A DNA stretch of 33,210 bases from Actinomycetota bacterium. GTDB taxonomy: Bacteria; Actinomycetota; Thermoleophilia; UBA2241. How positions within the stretch are numbered: position 1 is the stretch's first letter; every line of letters starts with the position of its first letter. Under the pieces are notes generated by a model, which did no database searches, was not told the origin of the DNA, and was given only the letters and a program-made list of their open reading frames with translations. Positions 16,909 to 24,898 of this stretch are shown one piece after another. The stretch spans positions 1 to 33,210 of the forward strand of contig JAAZAR010000072.1 in assembly GCA_012514235.1 (NCBI GenBank), read 5' to 3'. Position numbers and translations under genes: made by a program.

Positions 16909-17864
16909 ACGAGACGCCCGCCACAGTCACGAGCGCAGCCTCAGGCCGTCGCGACCTGGTGGGCTATGCGATCCTCGTCGTCTCCTATCTCGGCATGGCA
17001 GGAAGCGGGCCGCTCGTGGCATGGGCAGACGCGCCCGAGGCGGTCATCCTCTGCCTGCGCATGGTGTTCGCGTCGTTGGCGCTCGGCGCGGTGTTCCTGC
17101 GCCGCCCCATGCTTGCCGACTGGCGCAGGCCCGGGGCGGCCTGGCGTCTTCTCGTGATGATCGCCATGTCGTCGCTCACGCTGCTGCTCTTCTTCTACGC
17201 CGTGCGGCAGACGAGCGTGGCGATCGCGATGTTCCTGCTCTTCCTGATGCCGGTGTGGGTGGCGCTCGCGGCGCCTCGTGTGTTCAAGTCGCCGCGAGAA
17301 CCGCTGGTCTGGCCGGCGCTCGGCCTCGCCCTCGCCGGCCTTGCCGTGATCCTGGTCCCCGACCTCCTCGGCGAGGGCATCAAGGTCTCCACGTCGGGGC
17401 TGCTCGCGGCCCTCTTCACGGGATTCGGCTACGCAACCTACACGGTCTCGGTGAAGGGGCTGACGAGGATCGTGGCTCCGTCGACCATCTCCATGGCCGA
17501 GGCTGCCGGTGACGCCCTTCTGGTGCTCCCATTGGCCGTCTGGCAGTTCGGCGCCACCGGCTTCGAGATGGACGGCAGGACCTGGGCGGCCGCGATCGTC
17601 ATGGGCGTGTTCTGCACCGCCATCCCCTACACGCTGTGGATCGTCGGGACGAAGCGGGTGCGGGTGGAGCACGTGTCCATCCTGGGCTATATCGAGCCCG
17701 TCGCGGGGCCGCTCTTCGCGGTCTTCCTGGTGGGGCAACTGCCCACGATCTGGACCGTCGTCGGAGGGGCGCTCATCCTCGCGGCCGGATTGGTGATCAT
17801 CGTCTTCGGCCGCGGCGAGGGCGAAGCCTCGACCGCCGCGGCCGCGGAGCCCGAACCGCTGTGA
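16905..17864 (+). CDS. EamA/DMT-family transporter 5
   Basis: A 319-aa EamA protein starting at GTG 16905 in a GTGA overlap. Ten hydrophobic segments from YAILVVSYLGMAGSGPL onward. The second repeat has HVSILGYIEPVAGPLFAVFLVGQ, with the standard EP pair. It ends with a short acidic tail after AAAAEP. Its stop overlaps a 21-aa bridging ORF that leads to transporter 6. Confidence 0.88.
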   Translation: MNETPATVTSAASGRRDLVGYAILVVSYLGMAGSGPLVAWADAPEAVILCLRMVFASLALGAVFLRRPMLADWRRPGAAWRLLVMIAMSSLTLLLFFYAVRQTSVAIAMFLLFLMPVWVALAAPRVFKSPREPLVWPALGLALAGLAVILVPDLLGEGIKVSTSGLLAALFTGFGYATYTVSVKGLTRIVAPSTISMAEAAGDALLVLPLAVWQFGATGFEMDGRTWAAAIVMGVFCTAIPYTLWIVGTKRVRVEHVSILGYIEPVAGPLFAVFLVGQLPTIWTVVGGALILAAGLVIIVFGRGEGEASTAAAAEPEPL

Positions 17865-17926
17865 GCGGCAGCGCCGTGCACGGTCGTGTGCCGGCAGGCG
17901 GCTCGTCCCTGGAGCCGGCACCGTGA
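17861..17926 (+). CDS. Bridging small ORF (21 aa) between transporters 5 and 6
   Basis: GTG 17861 overlaps the stop of transporter 5 (GTGA) and the frame ends in TGA overlapping GTG 17923 of transporter 6 (GTGA again). The peptide starts VSGSAVHGRV and ends SSLEPAP; no domain. This is the second case of a small ORF exactly filling a gap between two genes of the array. Confidence 0.4.
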   Translation: MSGSAVHGRVPAGGSSLEPAP

Positions 17927-18912
17927 GCGGATCCTGCTCTCGCCGCCTCCGCGGCTATCTGATGGTCGGCAGCACGGCGATCATGTTCGGCGGGGCCGGC
18001 GTCTGGGTCGGCATGACGGATCTCCCGGCGAGCACGTTGCTCGTCCTCCGCATGTCGCTGGCGGCCCTGCTCGTCGTCGCGTTCGGCGGCGGCCGGCGCT
18101 GGGTGCGACAGTGCATGCAGCCGGGTGTGGCGCGCCGCCTCCTCATCCTCGGAGCGTTCGACGCCCTGCAGCTCTACACGTTCATCCTCGCACTGCGCGA
18201 GCTCGACGTGGCGCTCGCCGTCTTCCTCTCCTACATGTCCCCCATCTACATCGCCGTCATCGCGCCGCGGCTGCTCGGTCAGCGCACGGAACGGGTCGTC
18301 GTCGGTGCGCTGGTGCTGGCGGTGTCGGGCATCGTCGTGATGCTCGCGCCTGGGCTCGTGGACCCGAGTCTGCGCGTCTCGCCCGCCGGGGTCGCCCTGG
18401 GTCTCGCCTCCGGGCTGCTGCTCGCGGCGTTCTTCCTGGTCGCCAAGACGCTCAGCCCGCACGTGGACGGCAGCACCATGCTGATCTCGGACGGCGTGGT
18501 GGTGGCGTTGGTCATGCTGCCGCTCGGCGTGGTCCAGTGGGCAGGCGCGGACTTCGCCTTTGCGTGGACCGATCTGTGGGCGGTGCTCGGACTGGCCGTC
18601 TTCAGCACCGCCCTCGGCGGGACGATCTTCCTGCACGGCATGCGCTACATCCCCGTGCAGCACACCTCGATCGTCGGGCTGCTCGAACCTGCCAGCGCCC
18701 CGCTCTTCGCCCTGGTCTTCCTGGCCGAGCAGCCCTCGCTCTGGACGCTTCTCGGCGGCGTACTGATCCTTCTGGGGGCGGCGCTGGTCGTGCTCTTCGG
18801 CGCGGCGGAGGAGGGCCTTGCCGGGTTCCCGGAGGAAGCCGTCGCCGAGGCGGAGGCGTCCGGCCGACGGCTCGGGGCGGAGTCAGGATGGCAGGACGGG
18901 ACGACCGGCTGA
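17923..18912 (+). CDS. EamA/DMT-family transporter 6
   Basis: A 329-aa EamA protein, ten membrane segments from GYLMVGSTAIMFGGAGVWV, ending with HTSIVGLLEPASAPLFALVFLAE and GGVLILLGAALVVLF, then a hydrophilic tail of ~40 residues. GTG 17923 overlaps the stop of the bridging ORF. It is the last gene of the transporter run; a 408-nt gap follows. Confidence 0.88.
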   Translation: MSGSCSRRLRGYLMVGSTAIMFGGAGVWVGMTDLPASTLLVLRMSLAALLVVAFGGGRRWVRQCMQPGVARRLLILGAFDALQLYTFILALRELDVALAVFLSYMSPIYIAVIAPRLLGQRTERVVVGALVLAVSGIVVMLAPGLVDPSLRVSPAGVALGLASGLLLAAFFLVAKTLSPHVDGSTMLISDGVVVALVMLPLGVVQWAGADFAFAWTDLWAVLGLAVFSTALGGTIFLHGMRYIPVQHTSIVGLLEPASAPLFALVFLAEQPSLWTLLGGVLILLGAALVVLFGAAEEGLAGFPEEAVAEAEASGRRLGAESGWQDGTTG

Positions 18913-19120
18913 CGGGGCGGGGCACCGGGGCGCGCGGAAGCGCGACGCCAGGCGGGTGCACAGCGCCATGAGGGTGCACCGCGCATCGTACCGTGAACGG
19001 CGCACACCGCTCGCGCACGGAAGCGTGTGGGATGTCAAGGCGCTGTGCATCAGCTACGCTCGGAGGCGGCGCGGGCGACGATCGTCCGCCCGCCGCGCAG
19101 CACCCGGGAGGGAGCCAGGC
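18913..19120 (+). other. Gene-less stretch before the aminotransferase leader
   Basis: I see no protein gene here. TACGCT at 19055-19060 could be a -10 box for the aminotransferase/BKACE operon, with no good -35. A Shine-Dalgarno-like GGGAGGGAG lies at 19106-19114, in front of the 15-codon ORF at 19121. Confidence 0.3.
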
Positions 19121-19168
19121 GTGACCATCATCCTCATCTACGAGCGGCTCTGGCCGGATCCGGGCTGA
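19121..19168 (+). CDS. Possible 15-aa leader peptide upstream of the aminotransferase
   Basis: GTG 19121 follows GGGAGGGAG by 6 nt and encodes MTIILIYERLWPDPG before a TGA. It is 152 nt upstream of the aminotransferase start and is followed by a strong hairpin at 19232-19264. The layout fits a leader or attenuator, though the peptide has no obvious run of regulatory codons. A chance ORF cannot be excluded. Confidence 0.35.
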   Translation: MTIILIYERLWPDPG

Positions 19169-19231
19169 GCCCCGCCCGCCGCCCGCCCCCGTACTCACAC
19201 TCCGGACGGGAGAGCCGCTGACGGAACGGGC

Positions 19232-19264
19232 GGCCGCGCGCGTCCAATCGTCTGCCGCGCGGCC
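19232..19264 (+). promoter_or_regulatory. Hairpin in the leader of the aminotransferase operon
   Basis: GGCCGCGCG (19232-19240) is exactly complementary to CGCGCGGCC (19256-19264) with a 15-nt loop. It lies between the 15-codon ORF and the aminotransferase start. Without a T-tract it may act as attenuator or as a structural leader element. Confidence 0.4.
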
Positions 19265-19320
19265 TCCGTCGTGCGCCGGTCCGCTCGACCTCCGCGCCTC
19301 AAGCCGTGAAAGGAGTCCAC

Positions 19321-20589
19321 ATGGCGAAGAGCGTCGAAAGCGCTCCCAAGCTCAACCTCACGAAGTCCATGGCCTTGCTGGAGGACGCCCAGCGCCTCAC
19401 ACCCGGCGGCGTCGGCGGCATCCGACGGCCGTACAACTTCGTCGTCGGCGAGTATCCGGTGTTCATCACCCACGGCCACGGTGGCCACATCGTCGACGTG
19501 GACGGCAACGAGTACATCGACATGCTCTGCGCCTACGGGCCGATCATCCTCGGTTACGTCGAGGACGAGATCAACGACGCCGCCAAGGCACAGATGGACA
19601 AGGGCTTCTGCTTCAGCCTCGTGCAGCCGCTCCAGAACGAGCTCGAGGAGCGGCTCGCCGACATCATGCCGTGTGGCGAGCAGACGATCCTCGTCAAGAC
19701 GGGCTCGGACGCGACCAACGCGGCCGTGCGCGCCATGCGCGCCTCTACCGGGCGCGACAAGATCGCGCGCTGCGGCTACCACGGCTGGGGCGACTGGTGC
19801 GTCGAGCACCACGGCGGAGTGCCGAAGGCCGTCTCCGACCTGACCGTCGAGTTTGAGTACGGTGACATTGCCGAGCTCGAGCGGGTCTTCGCCGAGAACC
19901 CCGGGGAGATCGGCGGCGTCATCATCACCCCGGTCGGGCATCCGCTCGCCAAGCCGGTCATCCCACCCCCGGACGGCTACCTGCAGGCCGTGGTCGACCT
20001 CTGCCACAGGCACGACACGCCGGTGTGCTTCGACGAGATCCGCACCGGCTTCCGCGCCGCCATGGGGGGCGCGTCGGAGCGCTACGGCGTCACGCCGGAT
20101 CTCACCACGGTCGGCAAGGCGATGGCCAACGGCTACGCCATCGCCGCGCTCGTCGGCAAGCGGGAGATCATGAGCGTGTACGTCAAGGACGCCTTCCTCA
20201 GCTCCACGTACTTCCCCAACAGTCTCGAGATGGCCGCCAGCATGAAGTGCCTCGAGATCCTCGAGCGCGAGAAGGTGCAGGACGCGATCTGGGAGCGCGG
20301 CACCCGGTTCCTCGAGAAGCTGGGCGAGATCGTCGACCGTTCCGGCGTGCCGGTCACCAAGAGCGGCATCCCGCCGATGCCGTTCCTCACCTTCGACAAG
20401 GCGGACGACAAGTACCGGGAGCGGCGGACGGAGTTCTGCACGCAGTGCATCCGGCGTGGGCTGTTCGTGCAGCCGTATCACCACTGGTACATCTGTTACC
20501 GGCACACGGAGCAGGACCTGGCGCGAGCGCTCGAGGTCGTGGAGGAGAGCCTGGCCTTCGTGAACCAGCGGTTCCCGTACGAGGGCTGA
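19321..20589 (+). CDS. Class-III PLP aminotransferase, glutamate-1-semialdehyde aminotransferase-like
   Basis: A 422-aa fold-type I PLP enzyme. Landmarks: LTPGGVGGIRRPYNF near 25, TGSDATNAAVRAMRAST near 128, YHGWGDW near 155, Asp238 in CFDEIRTGFR, and the PLP lysine Lys266 in TVGKAMANGY. ATG 19321 is chosen because AAAGGAG at 19308-19314 precedes it. It resembles glutamate-1-semialdehyde aminotransferase, but the operon with a BKACE enzyme suggests catabolism rather than heme synthesis. Enzymes of this subgroup include beta-amino acid transaminases, so removal of the 3-amino group of a beta-lysine-type compound to give a 3-keto acid is a reasonable inference. Confidence 0.88.
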   Translation: MAKSVESAPKLNLTKSMALLEDAQRLTPGGVGGIRRPYNFVVGEYPVFITHGHGGHIVDVDGNEYIDMLCAYGPIILGYVEDEINDAAKAQMDKGFCFSLVQPLQNELEERLADIMPCGEQTILVKTGSDATNAAVRAMRASTGRDKIARCGYHGWGDWCVEHHGGVPKAVSDLTVEFEYGDIAELERVFAENPGEIGGVIITPVGHPLAKPVIPPPDGYLQAVVDLCHRHDTPVCFDEIRTGFRAAMGGASERYGVTPDLTTVGKAMANGYAIAALVGKREIMSVYVKDAFLSSTYFPNSLEMAASMKCLEILEREKVQDAIWERGTRFLEKLGEIVDRSGVPVTKSGIPPMPFLTFDKADDKYRERRTEFCTQCIRRGLFVQPYHHWYICYRHTEQDLARALEVVEESLAFVNQRFPYEG

Positions 20590-20640
20590 AAGGCGAACGC
20601 GACGGCGGTCCGGCTGCCGGGCCGCCCGGAGGGGGAGGCG

Positions 20641-21480
20641 ATGGACAAGCTGATCATCACCGTGGCCGGCGTCGGCGCCGAGACCACCAAGGAGGCGCAG
20701 CCCGGGCTGCCGGTGACGGCGGCGGAGATCGGCGCCGACGCGGCGCGCTGCCGTGAGGCCGGCGCCGCGATGTACCACCTGCACGTCCGCGACGCGGACG
20801 CCAACCCGACCCAGGCGCGGGAGGTGTTCGCGGCGGCCATCGAGGAGATCCGCAAGCGCACCGACATCATCATCCAGACGAGCACCGGCGGCGCCATGGG
20901 CATGACCGCCGACGAGCGGCTGCAGCCGCTCGAGCTCGCTCCGGAGATGGCGTCGCTGACGACCGGCACCGCCAACTTCGGCGAGGACGTGTTCTTCAAC
21001 GACGCGGCGCTGATGAGCGAGTTCTATCAGCGCATGCAGGCGAAGGGCGTGCGGCCGGAGTTCGAGATCTTCGAGGCCGGCCAGATCGACAATGCCCTCA
21101 AGCTGGTGAAGAAGTACGGGCCGGCCGGTCCGCTGCTGCACTGGGATTTCGTGCTCGGGGTGCCCGGCAGCATGAGCGGCGAGCCTCGCAACCTGATGTT
21201 CCTGGTCGACCGCATCCCCGAGGGGTCGACTTGGACCTGCACCGGCATCGGCCGCTGGCACATGCCCGTGACCATGACGGCTCTCGCGCTGGGCGGCAAC
21301 GTCCGTCTGGGGTTCGAGGACAACATCTTTCTGCACAAGGGCGTGCTGGCGAAGGAGAACGCGGAGCTCGTCGGCCGTGTCGCGCGGATCGCCAGGGAGT
21401 GGGACCGTCCCTGCGCAACGCCCGACGAGGCGCGGCAGATCCTCAAGCTCGGCGAGTACGCTGCCGGCCAGTCCGGCTGA
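20641..21480 (+). CDS. BKACE-family beta-keto acid cleavage enzyme (DUF849)
   Basis: A 279-aa zinc TIM-barrel enzyme of the BKACE family, related to 3-keto-5-aminohexanoate cleavage enzyme (Kce) and dehydrocarnitine cleavage enzyme. These condense a beta-keto acid with acetyl-CoA to give acetoacetate and a new acyl-CoA. Visible active-site pattern: Glu14, the zinc histidines His46 and His48 in HLHVRD, STGG near 81, and Arg222, Glu226, Asp227 in VRLGFEDN. The start ATG follows GGGGGAGG. It lies 51 nt after the aminotransferase, so the two form one operon. Likely substrates are a 3-keto-amino acid from beta-lysine, or dehydrocarnitine; family specificity cannot be settled by eye. Confidence 0.92.
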   Translation: MDKLIITVAGVGAETTKEAQPGLPVTAAEIGADAARCREAGAAMYHLHVRDADANPTQAREVFAAAIEEIRKRTDIIIQTSTGGAMGMTADERLQPLELAPEMASLTTGTANFGEDVFFNDAALMSEFYQRMQAKGVRPEFEIFEAGQIDNALKLVKKYGPAGPLLHWDFVLGVPGSMSGEPRNLMFLVDRIPEGSTWTCTGIGRWHMPVTMTALALGGNVRLGFEDNIFLHKGVLAKENAELVGRVARIAREWDRPCATPDEARQILKLGEYAAGQSG

Positions 21481-21496
21481 GACGAGCGCATCAGTC

Positions 21497-21539
21497 GACG
21501 ACCGGGCGGGCGGGCCTGTGGTGCCCCCGCCCGGTCGTC
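21497..21539 (+). terminator. Intrinsic terminator after the BKACE gene
   Basis: GACGACCGGGCGGG (21497-21510) is exactly complementary to CCCGCCCGGTCGTC (21526-21539), followed by TCTCCTT. A 14-bp perfect stem 16 nt after the stop codon is a convincing transcription terminator for the operon, although the T-tract is weak. Confidence 0.75.
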
Positions 21540-21694
21540 TCCTTCGGTGACAGTGTCGCTTGCCCCTCAAGCATTGCCCCGAGGTTGCCGAAACGGTTCC
21601 ACGTAGGCAAGGCGAGCGTCGCCGTGTCGCGGGCACTGCAACGGACGCGGTCGAATGGGCACCCTTCGACCGGCTGGGGCCATACAGGGGAGCG

Positions 21695-24600
21695 ATGGGG
21701 TTCCGGACCAAGAGTCGCAAGACCGAGCGTGGTGAAGTTGAGCTGCTGCGCGGCCTCATCAAGCTTGCGAACCAGCTCCAGTCGAGCCTGACGCTCGATG
21801 CCATCGTCCACGTCATCGCGATGGCGCTGAGCGACACGTTCGGCTTCCGCGAGGCGAGCATCTACCTGCGTACGCAGGACGGCGACTTCGCCGTCTACGC
21901 CACCGTCGGCGACTCTCCCGATCTTGACCGGCTGCTGTTCGACCGGCCGGTCCCGCGGTACATCTGGGACCAGCTCTTCCTCGAGAAGCATCAGATCGGC
22001 TCGTCCTACTTCGTCGACCACCGGCGGCATCAGTGGACCGACGAGCAGCTGTACTACTTCCCCGAGTCCGACCTCGGCCCGCGTCCGTCTCACGAGTGGC
22101 ACGGCAACGACCATCTGTTCGTCCCGCTGTACGACAAGGACCGCGATCTCATGGGCGTGCTGGGTCTCTGCGATCCGGTGGACCGCCAGCTCCCCACGAT
22201 CGAGCTGGTGAAGTCGCTCGAGGTGTTCGCGACGCTCGCCGCCGTGGCGATCGAGAACGCGCGCCAGTATGAGGCGCTGCGCGAGGCGTCCGAGCAGCAG
22301 AAGGCGCAGCTGGCGCTGCGCCACGCCATCCTGGAAGTCAGCGGGGCGCTGCTCGCAACGCTTGAGCCGCGCGAGGTCTTCGCCCGCATCGCGGCGCTGC
22401 TCAAGGAGATCGTCGACTACGACGCCCTGGAGGTCCGGCTCGTGGACAAGGCGACGGGGGAGCTGTACTGCGGCTACTGCCGCGACGGCGCCGCCGGCGC
22501 CGAGGAGCAGTTCAAGGCCTGGCGAAGCCCCATCGACGCGGGGGTGAGCGGCTGGGTCGTGCGGCACAACGAGGCGCAGCTCGTGAACGACATGCTGAAC
22601 GACCCCCGGGGCGAGCTCGTCCCGGGCACCGAGTGGGAGCCGCAGGCGAGCATCATCGCGCCGCTCTCCCTCGCCGGCGAAGTCATCGGCGTGCTCGCGC
22701 TCGACCGGCCCGGCGGGCGGATCTTCGGCGAGCACGAGCTCGAGCCAGTCACGCTCTTCGCGAACCTGGCCGCGATCGCCATCCACAACGCCAGGCAGTA
22801 CGAGGATGTGGAGACGGCGTCCAGCCGGCTCGAGGAGCAGCTGGCGCTCAGCCACGAGCTGCTCGGCGCCAGCGGCGCCATCCTCTCGTCACTCGAGCTG
22901 AACGAGACGCTCGAGCACATCGCCGACAAGCTCAAGGAGATCGTCGACTACGACTCGATGGACGTCCGTCTGGTCGACGAAGAGCGCAAGGCGCTCCTCG
23001 CGATCTATGCGCGCGACGAGCACGACGGCCGGGAGGCATTCGCCTTCCCCATCGCGCTCGACGAGGGCATCAGCGGCTGGGTGGTGCGCAACAACGAGGC
23101 GCAGCTCGTCAACGACATGGCCAGCGATCCCCGGGCCGTCCACATCCCCGGCACGGAGTGGAAGGAGCAGCAGGCCTGCATCGTCGTCCCGCTGTGCGTG
23201 GGTGACGAGGTCATCGGGATCCTGGCGATGGACCGGCTCGGGGGCCGGACGTTCCAGGAGCACGAACTGGAGCCGGCCCGGCTCTTCGCCAACCTGGCGG
23301 CCATTGCCATCCACAACGCCCGCCAGTACGACGAGCTGGAGACGACGTCGGCGCAGCTCACGAGCCAGCTCGACATGCAGCACCAGCTGATGAGCCTGAG
23401 CACGCTGCTGCTCAGCTCGCTCGACCAGCGAGAGGTCTTCTCGCGTATCACGACGATGCTCAAGGACATCGTCGACTACGACGCCATGGATATCCGCCTG
23501 CTCGACGAGGCGTCGCGCGAGCTGGTGTGCATCTACTCGCGCGACGTCAACGCCGAGCAGAACGAACAGTTCCGCATCTCCATCGACGAGGGGCTGTCCG
23601 GCTGGGTCGTACGACATGATCAACCGCAGCTCGTCAACGACATGGCCAGCGACTCCCGCGGCGTCCACATCCCCGGCACCGGTGAAGACGTGGCGCAGGC
23701 GAGCATCGTCGTGCCGCTCCGCGTCCTCGGCAAGGTGACCGGTGTGCTCACGCTCGACCGGCTCGGGGGGCGCGTGTTCGCCGAGGAGGATCTGGAGCCG
23801 GTGATCCTGTTCGCCAACCTGGCCGCCATCGCCATCCAGAACGCGCGCACGTACGAGGAGATGGAGCGGCAGGCCATCAGCGACGGTCTCACCGGCATCC
23901 ACAACTACCGGCACTTCCACGAGTCGCTCAAGGCGGAGGTACGCCGCGCCGGTCGGTACGGCGAGCACTTCTGCCTCCTCATGATGGACCTGGACCACTT
24001 CAAGGCGGTCAACGACACGATCGGCCATCAGAAGGGCGACGACGTCCTCCGTGCCGTCGCGGGCGTGCTGCGCACGTGCTCGCGTCAGTCAGACTATCTG
24101 GCCCGGTACGGCGGTGAGGAGTTCGCTATGATCCTGCCGCAGACGGCCCTGGACGAGGCGAAGACGTTGGCAGAGCGCATCCGCTCCTCCGTGGCCATGC
24201 TCGACCCGGGCCACCCCGACCTGCACGTGACCATGTCGATCGGGGTCTCGGCCTATCCCGAATCTGCGGAGGACAGCGACGGAGTGCTGGGCGCGGCCGA
24301 CGCTGCGCTGCTGCGCGCCAAGAACAGCGGTCGCAACCGCGTCTGTCTCTACACCGAAGCGGCGGCGGACACCGCCGCCGAGCTCGAGGGGCCGCTGCCG
24401 GCGCTGGGCCGCCGCTTCGCCGCCTTCATCGGGCTGGACGAGGCTCAGACCGCCGGGCTCGTCACGGCGCTCGCCGTCCACGAGACCGGCGCCGCGGTCA
24501 AGGACGAGGTCCAGACGATCCTCGGTACGGGCGAGAACGGCGTGGCGAAGCCGGACGAGGTGCGCCAGAGCGCCGTGGAGGCGCTCGTGTACGGCAACGA

Positions 24601-24814
24601 GCGCTGGGACGGCGGAGGCTATCCCGAGGGGCGTCGGGGAGACGAGATCCCCCTCGTGGCTCGTGCCTTCGCCGTGTGCCGACGCTGGGATCCGGCGGAG
24701 CACAACGGCGACGGCGTCGCCAGGCTGCGCAGCCGCGCCGCGCACGAACTGGACCCGAAGATGGTGCAGCGCTTCGCGGCGATGCTCCGCGCCGAGATGG
24801 CCGAGCACAACTGA
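21695..24814 (+). CDS. Four-GAF, GGDEF diguanylate cyclase with degenerate HD-GYP-like tail
   Basis: A 1039-aa cytoplasmic signalling protein. GAF1 (~30-195) is divergent; GAF2, GAF3 and GAF4 (~225-375, 400-545, 575-715) are close repeats of each other, each with SGWVVR, QLVNDM and PGT motifs. The GGDEF domain (~725-890) starts DGLTGIHNYRHF, has the active-site GGEEF at 806-810 and an intact inhibitory RxxD (RQSD) five residues before it. The last ~130 residues look like the end of an HD-GYP domain (NERWDGGGYPEG near 968), but the metal-ligand HHE is replaced and the HD pair is HE, so phosphodiesterase activity is doubtful. ATG 21695 follows AGGGGAG closely; TTG 21560 is a possible longer start. 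It should make c-di-GMP in response to small molecules bound by the GAF domains. Confidence 0.9.
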   Translation: MGFRTKSRKTERGEVELLRGLIKLANQLQSSLTLDAIVHVIAMALSDTFGFREASIYLRTQDGDFAVYATVGDSPDLDRLLFDRPVPRYIWDQLFLEKHQIGSSYFVDHRRHQWTDEQLYYFPESDLGPRPSHEWHGNDHLFVPLYDKDRDLMGVLGLCDPVDRQLPTIELVKSLEVFATLAAVAIENARQYEALREASEQQKAQLALRHAILEVSGALLATLEPREVFARIAALLKEIVDYDALEVRLVDKATGELYCGYCRDGAAGAEEQFKAWRSPIDAGVSGWVVRHNEAQLVNDMLNDPRGELVPGTEWEPQASIIAPLSLAGEVIGVLALDRPGGRIFGEHELEPVTLFANLAAIAIHNARQYEDVETASSRLEEQLALSHELLGASGAILSSLELNETLEHIADKLKEIVDYDSMDVRLVDEERKALLAIYARDEHDGREAFAFPIALDEGISGWVVRNNEAQLVNDMASDPRAVHIPGTEWKEQQACIVVPLCVGDEVIGILAMDRLGGRTFQEHELEPARLFANLAAIAIHNARQYDELETTSAQLTSQLDMQHQLMSLSTLLLSSLDQREVFSRITTMLKDIVDYDAMDIRLLDEASRELVCIYSRDVNAEQNEQFRISIDEGLSGWVVRHDQPQLVNDMASDSRGVHIPGTGEDVAQASIVVPLRVLGKVTGVLTLDRLGGRVFAEEDLEPVILFANLAAIAIQNARTYEEMERQAISDGLTGIHNYRHFHESLKAEVRRAGRYGEHFCLLMMDLDHFKAVNDTIGHQKGDDVLRAVAGVLRTCSRQSDYLARYGGEEFAMILPQTALDEAKTLAERIRSSVAMLDPGHPDLHVTMSIGVSAYPESAEDSDGVLGAADAALLRAKNSGRNRVCLYTEAAADTAAELEGPLPALGRRFAAFIGLDEAQTAGLVTALAVHETGAAVKDEVQTILGTGENGVAKPDEVRQSAVEALVYGNERWDGGGYPEGRRGDEIPLVARAFAVCRRWDPAEHNGDGVARLRSRAAHELDPKMVQRFAAMLRAEMAEHN

Positions 24815-24886
24815 CGGCCCGGATCGGCCGCTCGCCGCCGCGGTCGATCCTTCTCGGCGTGGCGTTACGGTCCGGGGCGAATCTGC

Positions 24887-24892
24887 GATACT
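24887..24892 (+). promoter_or_regulatory. Possible leaderless promoter -10 box (GATACT)
   Basis: GATACT lies 6 nt before ATG 24899 of the UPF0182 gene. There is no Shine-Dalgarno in front of that ATG, so transcription probably starts at or next to the start codon. Confidence 0.45.
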
Positions 24893-24898
24893 TCACGT

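Noticed and set aside
19195..21861. 888-codon open frame on the minus strand
   Set aside because: Antisense to the aminotransferase and BKACE genes; no domain and shadow-type composition.
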